Positions 8,159-17,643 of a DNA stretch of 64,000 nucleotides are shown here, one piece after another. The stretch comes from Siphonobacter aquaeclarae (GTDB taxonomy: Bacteria; Bacteroidota; Bacteroidia; Cytophagales; Spirosomataceae). Position numbers and translations under genes: made by a program. Under the pieces are notes generated by a model that was not told the origin of the DNA, did no database searches, and was given only the letters and a program-made list of their open reading frames with translations. Where the stretch lies: the NCBI RefSeq assembly GCF_900103285.1, contig NZ_FNGS01000004.1, positions 353,960 through 417,959 of the forward strand, given 5' to 3'. Each line of letters starts with the position of its first letter. Position 1 is the stretch's first letter.

Positions 8159-8866
8159 ATGAATCTTCAGGAAGCCAAAGTACTCATCACGGGCGGCAGC
8201 TCGGGAATCGGACTGGAAACCGCCCGTCAACTCGTTGCCGCCGGCGCACAGGTAGCCATTTGCGGCCGTCATTACGACCGGCTTCAGCGCGCCGCCGCTG
8301 AAACCGGGGCGTTGCCCATTCACGCCGACGTCAGCCGGGAAGAAGAAGTAAAGGGAATGTTCCAGACCGTTCTGGAAACCTTCGGAGATCTCAACGTCGT
8401 CCTCAACAATGCCGCCTACGGTTACTTCTCCCCCCTGGCAGAAATCGAACGGCATAAGTTTGAAGAGCAGATTGCAACCAATATCACAGGAGCGATGCTC
8501 GTCGGGCGGGAAGCAGCCCGGTATTTCACCGAAAAACAATACGGAAATCTGATCAACATCGCCTCTACTGCCGGCCTGCACGGCTTCGCGAACGGCACCG
8601 CCTATGTTGCGTCGAAGTTTGCGTTGCGGGGGATGACCGAATGCTGGCGGCAGGAATTGCGCAAGCACAACGTCCGGGTGACGCTGATCAACCCGAGTGA
8701 AGTCCAGACATCGTTTGGCGTCAATGCCGGCCGGGAAGCAAAGGATTATGACCCCAGCAAGATGGAAGCAACGGAAATTGCACAGGTAATTCTGTCGGTA
8801 CTGCAATTGCGGGATGTCGCTTTTGTAACCGAGACGACGGTATTTGCCACCAATCCGGCAAGCTAG
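8159..8866 (+). CDS. SDR family NAD(P)-dependent oxidoreductase
   Basis: Cytoplasmic oxidoreductase of unknown substrate. All classical SDR motifs are intact in 235 residues: TGGSSGIG for cofactor binding, NNAAYG, the catalytic Ser in NIASTAG and YVASK for the Tyr/Lys pair. An Arg after the glycine motif (CGRHYDR) suggests NADP preference. It follows the DUF6702 gene by 40 bp, possibly as the last gene of the rseP transcript. It converges on the S41 peptidase gene with a 4-bp overlap of the stop codons. Confidence 0.85.
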   Translation: MNLQEAKVLITGGSSGIGLETARQLVAAGAQVAICGRHYDRLQRAAAETGALPIHADVSREEEVKGMFQTVLETFGDLNVVLNNAAYGYFSPLAEIERHKFEEQIATNITGAMLVGREAARYFTEKQYGNLINIASTAGLHGFANGTAYVASKFALRGMTECWRQELRKHNVRVTLINPSEVQTSFGVNAGREAKDYDPSKMEATEIAQVILSVLQLRDVAFVTETTVFATNPAS

Positions 8867-10356
8867 TCCTTCACCACGCGGGAGCCGCGTACCAGTTCAT
8901 AGATCCGCTGCAGGTCGGGATCCTGGTTTCCCATGATATCCTGCGCCGTAAACACGACCTGATGATCGGGTATGACGCCATGCCCGACGTTCGGGTCGGT
9001 TACGGCGGTGAGCGTTTTGAATAACGGGAGACGCACGCGTACCCGGGTTTGCGGGAGCGTCAGGTACGGAATAGACCAGGCAGAGCAACCGTTTCGCCCG
9101 CCGCCGGTTTCCCGGCCTACTACCACCGCTCTTTTCCAGAACTGAAGATTGGCTGCAGTAATAGAGGATGCCGAAAACGACCCGCCGTTGGTCAGCAGGT
9201 ACACATCGCCCCGGAAGCCGTATTTTTTGACCGGCTTCTGAATCCGTGTGGCACTGCGGATCGCCCGGCGGCCTTCCGGTAATTTCCGGGCGATCATGGC
9301 GATCATGATGTCGCGGCCGATCCGTTCGCTGATGTACCGGGTCATGGGACTGGGATAGGGCAGGCTTTCGACCGATTGATAGGCCTGGAACGGCTGGTCC
9401 ATCAGGTACCGCATGAGGAGGTTGCTGGCGGCTACTTTTCCTCCGCCATTGTTGCGCAGGTCTATGACCAGGTGTGTGACTTTCTTTCGTTCGATTTCCC
9501 TGAAAACCCGGCGGTACCATTTCCGGTAGCTGCCGTCGCCGAAGGTATTAATATCGAGAATCGCAATGCTGGAATCTGCAGGCGAAAAAGCGAGGTGAAT
9601 ATTCCGGTTTCCCAGCGAACGGACTACAGGAACCGTCGCCGGCGGGCGTACCTGTCCCGGCACGGGCGTCACCGCGGCGGGGGTTACAGCCTTTGCTGCC
9701 TTCTGTTCTTTTTTCCAGCGAAGACGAAAGGTTTGCTCCTCGTGAAGCGAGTCCACGACAACCACTTCATATCGTTCCTTTTCGCCGTACCAATACCGGT
9801 AATATGTTGGAAAGTTATTGAGGATGGTGGTCGTCTTGAACGTTTGGTTATATCCGTCTGAAATGACGATTCCTTTCAGAGATTCGTAAACGGAGAGCGC
9901 ATCATGCCCGTCTATCCGCACTACCTCCTGCCCCTTGCGGATACCCGGTTCATCGCTGAAGTTGGAGGCCACGAAGATTTTGCCTTTGTGTTCAAAAACG
10001 GTAAGTGGAAAATCCTGTGGTTTATGTCGTTTCCGCCAGTGTTCGAACCCCCGGGAGCCGCGGACCGTCGTATGCCCGCAGTGAATGAGTTCAACGAGCG
10101 GGTCGAGCAGTTTCCGGAATTCCAGTTCGGTCAGCGGGTGGTCGAGGCGGGCAGCGGTGGCGTCAAAAGCAGAATCCAGCCTGGGTTTCGGGGTATACCA
10201 ATATAATCCAGGGTGACTGGTTTCCAGTCCCTTGCGCATGAGCTCAAAGTCGCTGCGCAGCGCCGACGCCTCAAACGTCCGCTGCGGAGAGTAGGCTCGC
10301 GGCGAACAGGCCGAGAAGGCGGCCATGCCGATAACAAGCCAGATCAGGTGTTTCAT
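8863..10356 (-). CDS. S41 family peptidase lipoprotein
   Basis: Predicted periplasmic or outer-membrane-anchored serine protease related to C-terminal processing and tricorn-type peptidases. A lipobox FSAC places the lipidated cysteine at position 17. A PDZ-like segment lies around residues 125-160 (GIRKGQEVVRIDG). The S41 core runs from about 260 to 480 with DLRNNGGG (299-306) and the nucleophile region TNGGSFSASS (Ser395). Residues 215-245 form a Pro/Val/Ala-rich linker. It stands alone and overlaps the preceding convergent SDR by 4 bp. Substrate unknown. Confidence 0.85.
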   Translation of the reverse strand: MKHLIWLVIGMAAFSACSPRAYSPQRTFEASALRSDFELMRKGLETSHPGLYWYTPKPRLDSAFDATAARLDHPLTELEFRKLLDPLVELIHCGHTTVRGSRGFEHWRKRHKPQDFPLTVFEHKGKIFVASNFSDEPGIRKGQEVVRIDGHDALSVYESLKGIVISDGYNQTFKTTTILNNFPTYYRYWYGEKERYEVVVVDSLHEEQTFRLRWKKEQKAAKAVTPAAVTPVPGQVRPPATVPVVRSLGNRNIHLAFSPADSSIAILDINTFGDGSYRKWYRRVFREIERKKVTHLVIDLRNNGGGKVAASNLLMRYLMDQPFQAYQSVESLPYPSPMTRYISERIGRDIMIAMIARKLPEGRRAIRSATRIQKPVKKYGFRGDVYLLTNGGSFSASSITAANLQFWKRAVVVGRETGGGRNGCSAWSIPYLTLPQTRVRVRLPLFKTLTAVTDPNVGHGVIPDHQVVFTAQDIMGNQDPDLQRIYELVRGSRVVKD

Positions 10357-10502
10357 ACAAGGGGGACGCCCGGGGTCATCCTATCACGTCGGACAAACAC
10401 CGGAATAAAAACGTCCGGTTGTTCCGTTTGCGTCCGTACACTGGTAAATTTACATAACTACCCGCAGATACCCTGCGGTTTCCCTGTTAAGTTCTCTGCG
10501 AT

Positions 10503-10982
10503 ATGGCTTCACTGGTCTTACTCGATGCGCTTCGCCGCACCGCCCGGAAACTGGAAGAAGGCGCTCCCTATATGTGGGGCCACATGGGCGCCTGCAATTG
10601 CGGAAACCTGGCCCAGGAACTGACGCGTCTTACCCAGGCCGACATTCATGCTTTTGCCATGGCCCGCAGTGGCGACTGGCGGGAACAGGTGGAAGAATAC
10701 TGTCCGGTAAGCGGATTGCCAATCGATCTGCTCATCGCCGACCTACTCCAGTATGGCCTGACCACCAGCGATCTGCAACACCTGGAATGGCTCTCGGACC
10801 CGAAAATCAAGCAGCGGATTCCGAAAGAACGGCGGGATATGATGCGCCATAACTGCCGCGAAGACGTCGTACTCTACCTCCGCACCTGGGCAGAAAAACT
10901 GGAAGAAGAATTACTGGATAGTGTAGCACTGGAGAACCTTTCGAAAGATACTGCTCCGAAGACACCAAGCCTTGCGCATTAG
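10503..10982 (+). CDS. conserved Cys-rich protein of unknown function
   Basis: I do not recognise a named family. The 159-residue soluble protein has no signal peptide. It has a striking N-terminal motif WGHMGACNCGN (His27, Cys31, Cys33), then YCPVSG (Cys67) and HNCRED (His116, Cys118). These could form a metal or redox site. The C-terminus is helical and charged (LYLRTWAEKLEEELL). I recall similar unannotated proteins in Cytophagales but cannot verify this. It is flanked by a divergent S41 lipoprotein and a convergent DUF4876 lipoprotein (8 bp away), so it is probably monocistronic. Confidence 0.75.
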   Translation: MASLVLLDALRRTARKLEEGAPYMWGHMGACNCGNLAQELTRLTQADIHAFAMARSGDWREQVEEYCPVSGLPIDLLIADLLQYGLTTSDLQHLEWLSDPKIKQRIPKERRDMMRHNCREDVVLYLRTWAEKLEEELLDSVALENLSKDTAPKTPSLAH

Positions 10983-10990
10983 CTGCCTGC

Positions 10991-12295
10991 CTACTTCGAG
11001 CCGCCCGGCAGCGCCACGTTCAGGTAGTCGAAATCCTGCTGCGAGTTTCCGGTTGCCGTCAATATGACGCGGGTACCAACGGTTTTGCGGACTTTCCGGA
11101 CGATTGATTGAGAAGAATAGATGCCTTTGGGAACGGCGTAAAAACCGGCATCAATACTGGCCGGGAGTTTTTTCGGGATAGTGGAAGAAGTCAGTATCTC
11201 GACACCGCTCAGTACAAACCCGAGCGAAATTTGTACGTTCAATGCCGTGGAAGCAGTGACAGTCCGCGTAGTGGGGACGGCATATTTACCCCATTTTGTC
11301 ACATCCTGCGTCGTTTTGAATAAGACGATCGCTTCTTTCCCATCTGCGCTCAGCGTGAAATCCTGAGCGGCAGAGTAGATAACTGACAGGTTCGGAACAG
11401 AAGCATTGTCTACGTCCGTCACAACCTTGCCCTGAAAATACGCTTCAAAATCGGCCTTGCTGAGGTCAACGGTCAGGGCCGGATTCTTCGTAGCCAGCAT
11501 TTTTCCATCCGTGCCGGCATACCCTGTTTTATGGTTCTGCGCATTCCGCGCGATGAGCAGGGTTTTTCCAGGCTCTACCTTATACTGCGTACCCGTTCCC
11601 GGAATCATCACCACAGTATGGGCATACACATAATCCGTATTGGCGGCCGGTTTGGAAGCGGAAGGCATGTTGACAGCCTGGCTCCAGTCGAACTGGCCTG
11701 AAGCAGGCAGGACGTACGGCGACGTCAGGTCCTTTGTCTTTACTCCCTGCAGCAAGCCGATGTACAGGCTGTCCGCGTACATCGTCCGGGTCGAGTTATT
11801 GGTAATTTCGAAAAACTGATCCCGGAGACCTGCGCCGTTGAGGGTATCCGAACCGGCGTAGTATACCTGGCGTACTACCCAGCCGCCAACGGAAGACATC
11901 AGGCGGATTTCTCCGTCGCTTCCGGCGGTCATGCTAAATTCTTTTTTGACCAGGGAATCTTCCAGAACCACGTCCGCCGAAACCGGAAAACCGGTCAGGC
12001 CTTCAAACTCCGCCGCCGGAATCGAGCGCCGGGCTTTGACGGTATAGTTGCCGCCGATCCGGTCCGGGAACTGTACCGTTCCGCTGCCATCCGTCGTTCC
12101 GGTCCACTCCTCCCCCGTCTGCACATCTCTCAGCAAAACCGATACACCCTGAGGCGATAAAGCGGAAAGCGATTCGTCAAATCCCACTTTGATGCGGATT
12201 GTCGTCAGGCTCAGGGAAGGATCCAGTTCCATCCGGCAGGAGAAGAGAACAACAAGCAAAAGGGCTGGAAGAAGTGCGGCAAGCAGGCTTTTCAT
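10991..12295 (-). CDS. DUF4876 family lipoprotein
   Basis: Surface or periplasmic lipoprotein of unknown role. The start at 12295 (MKSLLAALL) gives a clean type II signal peptide with lipobox LFSC (Cys20); ten extra in-frame residues upstream are unlikely. The N-terminal third is an Ig/carboxypeptidase-regulatory-like beta sandwich (VSVLLRDVQTGEEWTGTTDG). The remainder has the DUF4876 pattern VRQVYYAGSDTLNGAGLRDQ and FFEITNNSTRTMYADSLYIG. In other Bacteroidota such proteins occur with TonB-dependent receptors, but no such neighbour is adjacent here. Confidence 0.8.
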   Translation of the reverse strand: MKSLLAALLPALLLVVLFSCRMELDPSLSLTTIRIKVGFDESLSALSPQGVSVLLRDVQTGEEWTGTTDGSGTVQFPDRIGGNYTVKARRSIPAAEFEGLTGFPVSADVVLEDSLVKKEFSMTAGSDGEIRLMSSVGGWVVRQVYYAGSDTLNGAGLRDQFFEITNNSTRTMYADSLYIGLLQGVKTKDLTSPYVLPASGQFDWSQAVNMPSASKPAANTDYVYAHTVVMIPGTGTQYKVEPGKTLLIARNAQNHKTGYAGTDGKMLATKNPALTVDLSKADFEAYFQGKVVTDVDNASVPNLSVIYSAAQDFTLSADGKEAIVLFKTTQDVTKWGKYAVPTTRTVTASTALNVQISLGFVLSGVEILTSSTIPKKLPASIDAGFYAVPKGIYSSQSIVRKVRKTVGTRVILTATGNSQQDFDYLNVALPGGSK

Positions 12296-12353
12296 GGGTA
12301 GTATAGGGAATTCCCGATCACCCAAAAGTAAAGGCGGGAACGAAATTTTAACC

Positions 12354-12361
12354 TACCTTTG
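12354..12361 (+). promoter_or_regulatory. putative -7 element of the FKBP gene
   Basis: TACCTTTG matches TAnnTTTG about 72 bases before the start codon. No clear -33 TTG at the expected distance. Confidence 0.42.
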
Positions 12362-12432
12362 CCGGATAAATCTTTCAGCCGCGCAGCTACAACGTGGTTC
12401 CACGGGTGAACAAAATCAAACTATCAGCAGCT

Positions 12433-12861
12433 ATGCAGGCTAAAACAGGCGACAAAGTTCGCGTTCATTACACAGGCAAACTGACCAATGGAGTAGTATT
12501 TGACTCTTCTGCCGGTCGCGAACCGCTCGAATTCACGCTGGGTAGCGGTATGGTTATCGCTGGTTTTGATTCCGGCATTACCGGAATGCAGATCGGAGAA
12601 AAGAAAACCGTTCATATTCCGGTTGCAGATGCGTACGGTCCTTCTGACGAAAACCTCGTCTTCCAGTTTAACAAAAGCGATCTGCCCCAGGATATTCCGT
12701 TCGAAATCGGTATGCAGCTGAATATGCACGCCGACGGCGAAGGACAGGTCATTCCCGTAACAGTTACCGACATCACCGAGACAGGTATCACGGTCGATGC
12801 CAACCACCCCCTGGCCGGCCAGGATCTGGTTTTCGAAATCGAACTCGTCAGCGTCAACTAA
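12433..12861 (+). CDS. SlyD-like FKBP-type peptidyl-prolyl isomerase
   Basis: Cytoplasmic prolyl isomerase/chaperone. The 142-residue protein starts MQAKTGDKVRVHYTGKL; the upstream in-frame extension lacks family similarity. The FKBP core (GVVFDSSAGREPLEF, GMQIGEKKTVHIPVADAYG) is interrupted by an insert-in-flap domain (about residues 70-120), the arrangement of SlyD. The His/Cys-rich metal-binding tail of E. coli SlyD is absent; the protein ends after the last beta strand (FEIELVSVN). It is followed by a strong terminator and has no operon partner. Confidence 0.9.
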   Translation: MQAKTGDKVRVHYTGKLTNGVVFDSSAGREPLEFTLGSGMVIAGFDSGITGMQIGEKKTVHIPVADAYGPSDENLVFQFNKSDLPQDIPFEIGMQLNMHADGEGQVIPVTVTDITETGITVDANHPLAGQDLVFEIELVSVN

Positions 12862-12880
12862 CGACCTGAACCGTATAGAA

Positions 12881-12920
12881 AAAAGGAGACTGTCCCCGGG
12901 CCGTCTCCTTTTGTTTTTTT
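12881..12920 (+). terminator. terminator of the FKBP gene
   Basis: AAAAGGAGAC (12881-12890) pairs perfectly with GTCTCCTTTT (12903-12912), followed by a T-run to 12920. Confidence 0.9.
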
Positions 12921-12950
12921 GTAGTTTCGAAGACCCGAAACAGACAAAAC

Positions 12951-13349
12951 ATGAAGCAGATAGTCTACGTGGTGGACGATGACGAGGATGATCGCTTTTT
13001 TGCGCAGGAAGGGCTGAACGAACACGCGGACTGCGAAGTATTCTTTTTCGCCAACGGAGAAGAGCTCCTGGCCGGGCTTGAAATAGCTCCGGAGCTGCCG
13101 ACGCTTGTTCTCCTGGATCTGAATATGCCCCGCATGAACGGATTCGAAGCGTTGACCGCGTTGAAGCGCCATCCGGAATGGAAGAGTATTCCGGTTATCA
13201 TTCTGACGACTTCCAGCCGGCCTGCTGACCGGGAAGAAGCCCTTTCCCTCGGCGCCGCTGCCTTCTTGACCAAACCGGCAGATTTTGTACACCTGGTTGA
13301 ACTGCTCGCGGCTGTCAGTCCCTGCTGGGACCATTCCCCCGACCAATGA
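12951..13349 (+). CDS. single-domain response regulator (CheY-like)
   Basis: Phosphoacceptor receiver protein without an output domain, 132 residues. The acidic pocket is DDDED near residues 9-13, the phosphorylation site is Asp56 in LLDLNMPRMNG, the switch region is LTTSSRPAD and the conserved lysine is in TKPAD. No histidine kinase is encoded nearby, so the partner is unknown. The last 35 bp overlap the convergent DUF4260 gene; the overlapping tail (SPCWDHSPDQ) lies past the receiver fold. Confidence 0.92.
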   Translation: MKQIVYVVDDDEDDRFFAQEGLNEHADCEVFFFANGEELLAGLEIAPELPTLVLLDLNMPRMNGFEALTALKRHPEWKSIPVIILTTSSRPADREEALSLGAAAFLTKPADFVHLVELLAAVSPCWDHSPDQ

Positions 13350-13686
13350 GCCCCAGGTGAGTATGCTGAAAGCTGTCCGGGTATTTGAGGCCATAGCCCA
13401 GTATACGGTCCATCGAGGAATGTCCGAACAATAGCACACCGGTAAGCGTCAGCCAGTCTGTTCCACTGAACCAACCCGCAAGGGCCACTGCCAGGGCCAG
13501 CCCCTTGTGGTGTGCCAGGTTGTATACCACTGCGCCGACCGAAGGCGATACGACATACCCGATCATACTCAGATCGGGCACCAGGATCAGCGCCGGATAG
13601 ACCCACCAGGCGAAATCGAGGCGGGAGAACACGACAATAGAAGCGAGAAACTGGATAACTTCCTCGCTGCGCAACCAGTTTTTCAT
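13315..13686 (-). CDS. DUF4260 family small membrane protein
   Basis: Uncharacterised integral membrane protein of 123 residues with three or four hydrophobic segments. Family features include WWVYPALILVPDLSMIGY, the central YNLAHHKGLAL and the C-terminal GHSSMDRILGYGLKY, with conserved His residues near the membrane surface. It overlaps the 3' end of the response regulator by 35 bp on the opposite strand. It lies three bases after the stop of the upstream LolD-type ATPase gene, suggesting co-transcription with it. Confidence 0.85.
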   Translation of the reverse strand: MKNWLRSEEVIQFLASIVVFSRLDFAWWVYPALILVPDLSMIGYVVSPSVGAVVYNLAHHKGLALAVALAGWFSGTDWLTLTGVLLFGHSSMDRILGYGLKYPDSFQHTHLGLIGRGNGPSRD

Positions 13687-13689
13687 ATC

Positions 13690-14397
13690 CTAGTGGAGTA
13701 CCGGCTTGATGACGTCGTCGTTGACCAGGTCACTTTCAATGACCCCGTCACGCAGCCGGATGATGCGGTGAGAATATTTTGCGATGTCTTCTTCGTGGGT
13801 AACCATTACAATGGTATTTCCCTTTGAATACAACTGATCAAAGAGATCCATGATTTCATAGCTGGTTTTGGTATCGAGGTTACCCGTCGGCTCATCGGCG
13901 AGCAGAATGGAAGGATCATTGACCAGCGCCCGGGCGACGGCCACGCGTTGGCGCTGCCCGCCGGAAAGTTCGTTCGGGCGGTGATGCGCCCGGTTTTCCA
14001 GGCCTACGCCCCGCAGGGCTCCCATCGCTTTTTCGATGCGGTCGGCACGGGAATAGCCGGCATAAATAAGCGGCAGCGCAACGTTTTCAAGGGCCGTCTG
14101 CCGCGGCAGCAGGTTAAACGTCTGAAACACAAAACCGATCTCCTTGTTACGGATTTCGGCCAGTTCGTTTTCGCCCATCCGGCTGACATCCTGCCCGTTG
14201 AGAATATACGAGCCTGAAGTCGGAGTATCGAGGCATCCCACGATATTCATCAGGGTACTTTTCCCCGAACCCGAGGGCCCCATAAACGCCACGTATTCGC
14301 CCTTTCGAATGGAGATCGTGATGTCTTTGAGGGCCTCGACGACTTCCGCGCCCATGATGTAACGCTTCTGAATCTGTGAGGTCTCGATAATATTCAT
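13690..14397 (-). CDS. LolD/MacB-type ABC transporter ATP-binding protein
   Basis: Cytoplasmic ATPase of an ABC exporter or mechanotransmission system. All motifs are intact: Walker [11 protein letters not shown]-loop VFQTFNLLP, signature LSGGQRQR, Walker [13 protein letters not shown] and the H-loop VTHE. The branch-specific GNLDTKTS and [12 protein letters not shown] match the MacB/LolD/FtsE group. The start at 14397 is an ATG; a TTG seven codons earlier is less likely. No permease is adjacent: the upstream co-directional gene is a TPR membrane protein. The partner FtsX/MacB-type permease must lie elsewhere. Confidence 0.92.
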   Translation of the reverse strand: MNIIETSQIQKRYIMGAEVVEALKDITISIRKGEYVAFMGPSGSGKSTLMNIVGCLDTPTSGSYILNGQDVSRMGENELAEIRNKEIGFVFQTFNLLPRQTALENVALPLIYAGYSRADRIEKAMGALRGVGLENRAHHRPNELSGGQRQRVAVARALVNDPSILLADEPTGNLDTKTSYEIMDLFDQLYSKGNTIVMVTHEEDIAKYSHRIIRLRDGVIESDLVNDDVIKPVLH

Positions 14398-14428
14398 CGG
14401 ATGATCGTTATGTTTCAAACCTACACGG

Positions 14429-16858
14429 TCATTGAAAATCCTCCCGGCGTTTTTCGATGAGTGCCCGTTTTTGCTGATAGACGGGCAAGAACCGCTCGTA
14501 CGCCGCCGGATCGACCTCTTTCAGTCGCTGCATTTTTTCGTCCGCATAGGCTGTAAGCCCTGTTTCAAGGCTTTGCAGGATATAAGCGGAAAGGATTCCG
14601 GGAGAATCGGTCCGGTACTTCAGCGCATTGAACAGGGCATTGTACCCTTTTTGTGGTTCCTTCCGGCGGTTGGCCTCGGCGGTATACCGCTCCAGTACCT
14701 TCAGGTTCAACGGCTGCCGGAGGAGTAGTTCCGAGCCGTCCCCTTTCCAGTCACGCAGCGGCGCCGGGTCCATTTCGGCGGCCGACTCCCGGTTGAGGAA
14801 GGCGGCCAGCGGACGCCGCCAGCGGTCGCCCCGCGCCGAGGTATCCCCCAGCGTCCGGGCCGAAAGAACGTCCAGCCCGGCCAGTTTGTCTCCCTTGTAA
14901 TAGTCTGAAAGCGCCTGAAGGTATTGCAGATCGTCAAAATATGCTTCGTTCCGCTCCTGAAGCTTCCGCCAGGCCGCGTCCGTGAAGACCGGCTTTTCCT
15001 GGTGTAAACCAAGGAGTACGGCGTTGGAAAGATCGGCAAACTGAAGCAGGGTCATCGCCGAATCGGTCGGAATGTCCGGCTGCTTTCCTTCTTTCTTCCC
15101 TTGCAGGAGGTCGATGGCCTGGCGGTTTACCCGCACCGCGAGGTAGTCGGATGTCGTGGCTTCAGGCGTCTTTCCTGTCCGGACGTCCAATGCAATCAGG
15201 TTCGCTTCCGGAACGCCTTTTTCCCGGCATAGTTCAACAGCCTTGTGGTAATAATAGCGGGCAGAATCGGCTCCGCCTGCCTTTGCATGCAGGTAAGCGA
15301 GGTTATTGGTCAGCTCTCCGCTTTCGGGGAACGACCGGCGCCCTTCCTGCGCGGCAAAAAACGCATCGAAAGCCAGGTCTTCATTCATCAGGCTTCGGGT
15401 CAGCCCGGCATACGCATAGGCCGACGGCTGCTTGGCCAGCGCCTGACGAAAGAAACGGGCTGCGGAAGCGAAATCACCCTGCACCCAGGCCAGCGAAGCC
15501 AGGCCGTAGTTGGACTTATGGTTCTGAAATTCAAAAGCAACGCCCTGGTTGTAAAACGTTTCGGCGATGCGGTAGTCTTTCTTTTCCGTTGCGACGTCTC
15601 CCAATCCGTTGAAATACCCGGCGACGGCCTGGTAAAACGGAAAAAATCCGCTGTTATACAAAAACAGGATCAGGGCGACAGCCGACAATCCCCGTATGTG
15701 AAAACGACCGAAATGCGGCGGTTTAAAGAGAATACGGTGAACAGGCCGCCCGTGCCACATCATCGTCCCGAAATTGAAAAAAACATAAAAGAAGAACAGT
15801 ACCCCGCCGATCAGGTGGGTATAGCTGACCATGTCTTCCAAAGCCTCAATCGCCGGGTCATTGGCCGAGGCGCACAGGCGGGCAAGCATGGCAAAGGAAA
15901 TGGTTGCCAGTCCGGCATATAAGACAAATCCCTGTGGCGCAAAAGGCCAGGGTGCCGCTTCCTGTTCTTCCCGCTGCTTCATTCCCCGAAAACCCAGCAA
16001 TACAGACGCTATCAGAAAGACAAAAGGACTGATATAGAGGAGGTTCCAATCCAGCAATTTGCTATTGTGCAATTGGGTAAAAAGCAGGTTGGTCAGGTAA
16101 AAAACCGTCAGTGCGGCAAAGGGAACGAGTCCGTTCCGGCCGGACTGATTCGTCGCCAGCCAGACAATCCCGATCATGATTTCAAAGCTGATCCAGAAAG
16201 AAAACAGGGTAAAAACGGCCATCCCGGCAGGATATCCGTAGGCCAGCCATCCGTCGACAGACCCTTTTCCAGTCAATAACAGCGCGCCAACCGACAGGGC
16301 AATCAACCCGGTAAAGACCGCTACCCGGGCCCATAGTCCTGTCGCCGGACGAAACGCATGGAAATAAAAGCTCAGTGCGGTAAATACCGTCACGAGGACG
16401 ATCGTGATAGTCCGGTCTGCCCGCCCCGCCACCGTATCCACCTGAAGCGTACTCAGGAGCACGATAAAAGCCGTCATCGCCCCGAAATACCACAGGCGCG
16501 GAAGCGCGGAAACAGCGGCGAGGGTCAGCGCGGCTCCCGCCAAAAACAGCAGGAAGCATAGCCAGTCGCTGACGGGGTTGGCCGTCGCCATCGGAGACGC
16601 TACAAACTGCTCCGTCAGCGTATAGGCCTGGCCTTCGATGCTGAACGATGAACCGCCTGCCTGAAAGCGATCTAAGGTGACGGGGTGTTCTCCCAACTCA
16701 CTGAGTACATCCCAATGCAGGACATTGTCGACACCCCGGAAGGCATAATATCCCCAGGCTGTCAGCGACAGTATAACAAAAGCGAGACCAGCAAAGGCCA
16801 GGCTCCGGTACGGGCGTGGCCACGAATTCCAAAAAAAATAATCCTGCATAGCAAGCAT
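14429..16858 (-). CDS. polytopic membrane protein with C-terminal TPR domain
   Basis: Unrecognised 809-residue protein. The first 415 or so residues hold about ten hydrophobic segments, with a periplasmic-looking loop between the first two (about residues 42-92). From about 420 a soluble region has tetratricopeptide-like units: [38 protein letters not shown] and [18 protein letters not shown]. The C-terminus is helical and charged. It precedes the LolD-type ATPase by 31 bp on the same strand, so the two may be functionally linked. A start three codons later (16849) is equally possible. Function unknown. Confidence 0.75.
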   Translation of the reverse strand: MLAMQDYFFWNSWPRPYRSLAFAGLAFVILSLTAWGYYAFRGVDNVLHWDVLSELGEHPVTLDRFQAGGSSFSIEGQAYTLTEQFVASPMATANPVSDWLCFLLFLAGAALTLAAVSALPRLWYFGAMTAFIVLLSTLQVDTVAGRADRTITIVLVTVFTALSFYFHAFRPATGLWARVAVFTGLIALSVGALLLTGKGSVDGWLAYGYPAGMAVFTLFSFWISFEIMIGIVWLATNQSGRNGLVPFAALTVFYLTNLLFTQLHNSKLLDWNLLYISPFVFLIASVLLGFRGMKQREEQEAAPWPFAPQGFVLYAGLATISFAMLARLCASANDPAIEALEDMVSYTHLIGGVLFFFYVFFNFGTMMWHGRPVHRILFKPPHFGRFHIRGLSAVALILFLYNSGFFPFYQAVAGYFNGLGDVATEKKDYRIAETFYNQGVAFEFQNHKSNYGLASLAWVQGDFASAARFFRQALAKQPSAYAYAGLTRSLMNEDLAFDAFFAAQEGRRSFPESGELTNNLAYLHAKAGGADSARYYYHKAVELCREKGVPEANLIALDVRTGKTPEATTSDYLAVRVNRQAIDLLQGKKEGKQPDIPTDSAMTLLQFADLSNAVLLGLHQEKPVFTDAAWRKLQERNEAYFDDLQYLQALSDYYKGDKLAGLDVLSARTLGDTSARGDRWRRPLAAFLNRESAAEMDPAPLRDWKGDGSELLLRQPLNLKVLERYTAEANRRKEPQKGYNALFNALKYRTDSPGILSAYILQSLETGLTAYADEKMQRLKEVDPAAYERFLPVYQQKRALIEKRREDFQ

Positions 16859-16997
16859 TCGGCAACGCCTTCCAACGTTGTATTTATCCGGTTCGATCAG
16901 GGTATTACCTGTCGGGTTACGGTCTTAAACGCTGCAAAGAACGTTTGTATTGAGGTTCGTGAATCGATCGCGAGTACTTTGTTTTCGATTTGTCGGA

Positions 16998-17005
16998 TAT
17001 ATTTG
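16998..17005 (+). promoter_or_regulatory. putative -7 element abutting the next start codon
   Basis: TATATTTG matches TAnnTTTG. A TTTG lies 16 bases upstream (16978-16981), slightly closer than usual. The element ends five bases before the ATG at 17011, so a transcript from it would be nearly leaderless. Confidence 0.4.
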
Positions 17006-17010
17006 CTTCT

Positions 17011-17595
17011 ATGGTCACATCCCGCACTTTATCCAACATCCTGACTTCCAGTGGCTTTTTAGCGGTTATCGTTTGTTTCTTTTTCAACTTTCTGACCATC
17101 AGCTGCAGTGAGCAGCCGGTGGCTACGGTAACCGGCTGGACGCTTGTTACCGGCGGGAAACCCGATCCGGTTATTCCGGAATGGTCGAAAGGGCTGAAAA
17201 ACGAAGACATCGCCGAGTTTGGCCAGAACGGCAATGCGGCGCTTACCCAATCCCGCCGCATACCGATGCAGCCCGCCGCTGCCATTCCCCTGCTGGCTGC
17301 TGCGCTGGGTATCATTGCGGTATGGGGGCCGCGGCGGCTGGCAGCATGTACCTGCGGCGTGCTGGCAATGAGCGGCCTGGCTTCCCTTCTGTACCTTCGG
17401 TATACCTTGTCGGACTTCGACCGGCTCATCCGTACCGCCAATTCTGATCTGACACCTTTATCTCCTGAAGATCTGCGGTTTATACGCTTATTTTCGGTTG
17501 ATTGGGGCGGTAGTTTCTGGGCCGCAGTATTCCTTTTCGGGTGTATACTCGTCTATTGCATTTTTAATACGTTGCGGAAGAGAACCCGGGCCTAG
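17011..17595 (+). CDS. four-helix membrane protein of unknown function
   Basis: Not recognised. With the ATG at 17011 the product has 194 residues. The first helix is at about 15-33 (ending in a cysteine), followed by a roughly 55-residue extracytoplasmic loop containing WTLVTGGKPDPVIPEW. Two close helices follow, then a second loop and a final helix before a basic tail (RKRTRA). The topology resembles small tetraspan proteins. A TTG start seven codons earlier is possible but would overlap the putative promoter. It is divergent from the TPR gene and upstream of the DUF1599 gene. Confidence 0.7.
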   Translation: MVTSRTLSNILTSSGFLAVIVCFFFNFLTISCSEQPVATVTGWTLVTGGKPDPVIPEWSKGLKNEDIAEFGQNGNAALTQSRRIPMQPAAAIPLLAAALGIIAVWGPRRLAACTCGVLAMSGLASLLYLRYTLSDFDRLIRTANSDLTPLSPEDLRFIRLFSVDWGGSFWAAVFLFGCILVYCIFNTLRKRTRA

Positions 17596-17604
17596 CTACC
17601 TTTG
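17572..17604 (+). promoter_or_regulatory. putative promoter of the DUF1599 gene
   Basis: TTG (17572-17574) and TACCTTTG (17597-17604) separated by 22 bases, slightly wide. It overlaps the 3' end of the preceding gene and lies 40 bases before the start codon. Confidence 0.45.
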
Positions 17605-17643
17605 TCGTCCGGCATTGCCGGGATTTTCGTTACTCATCCCATC

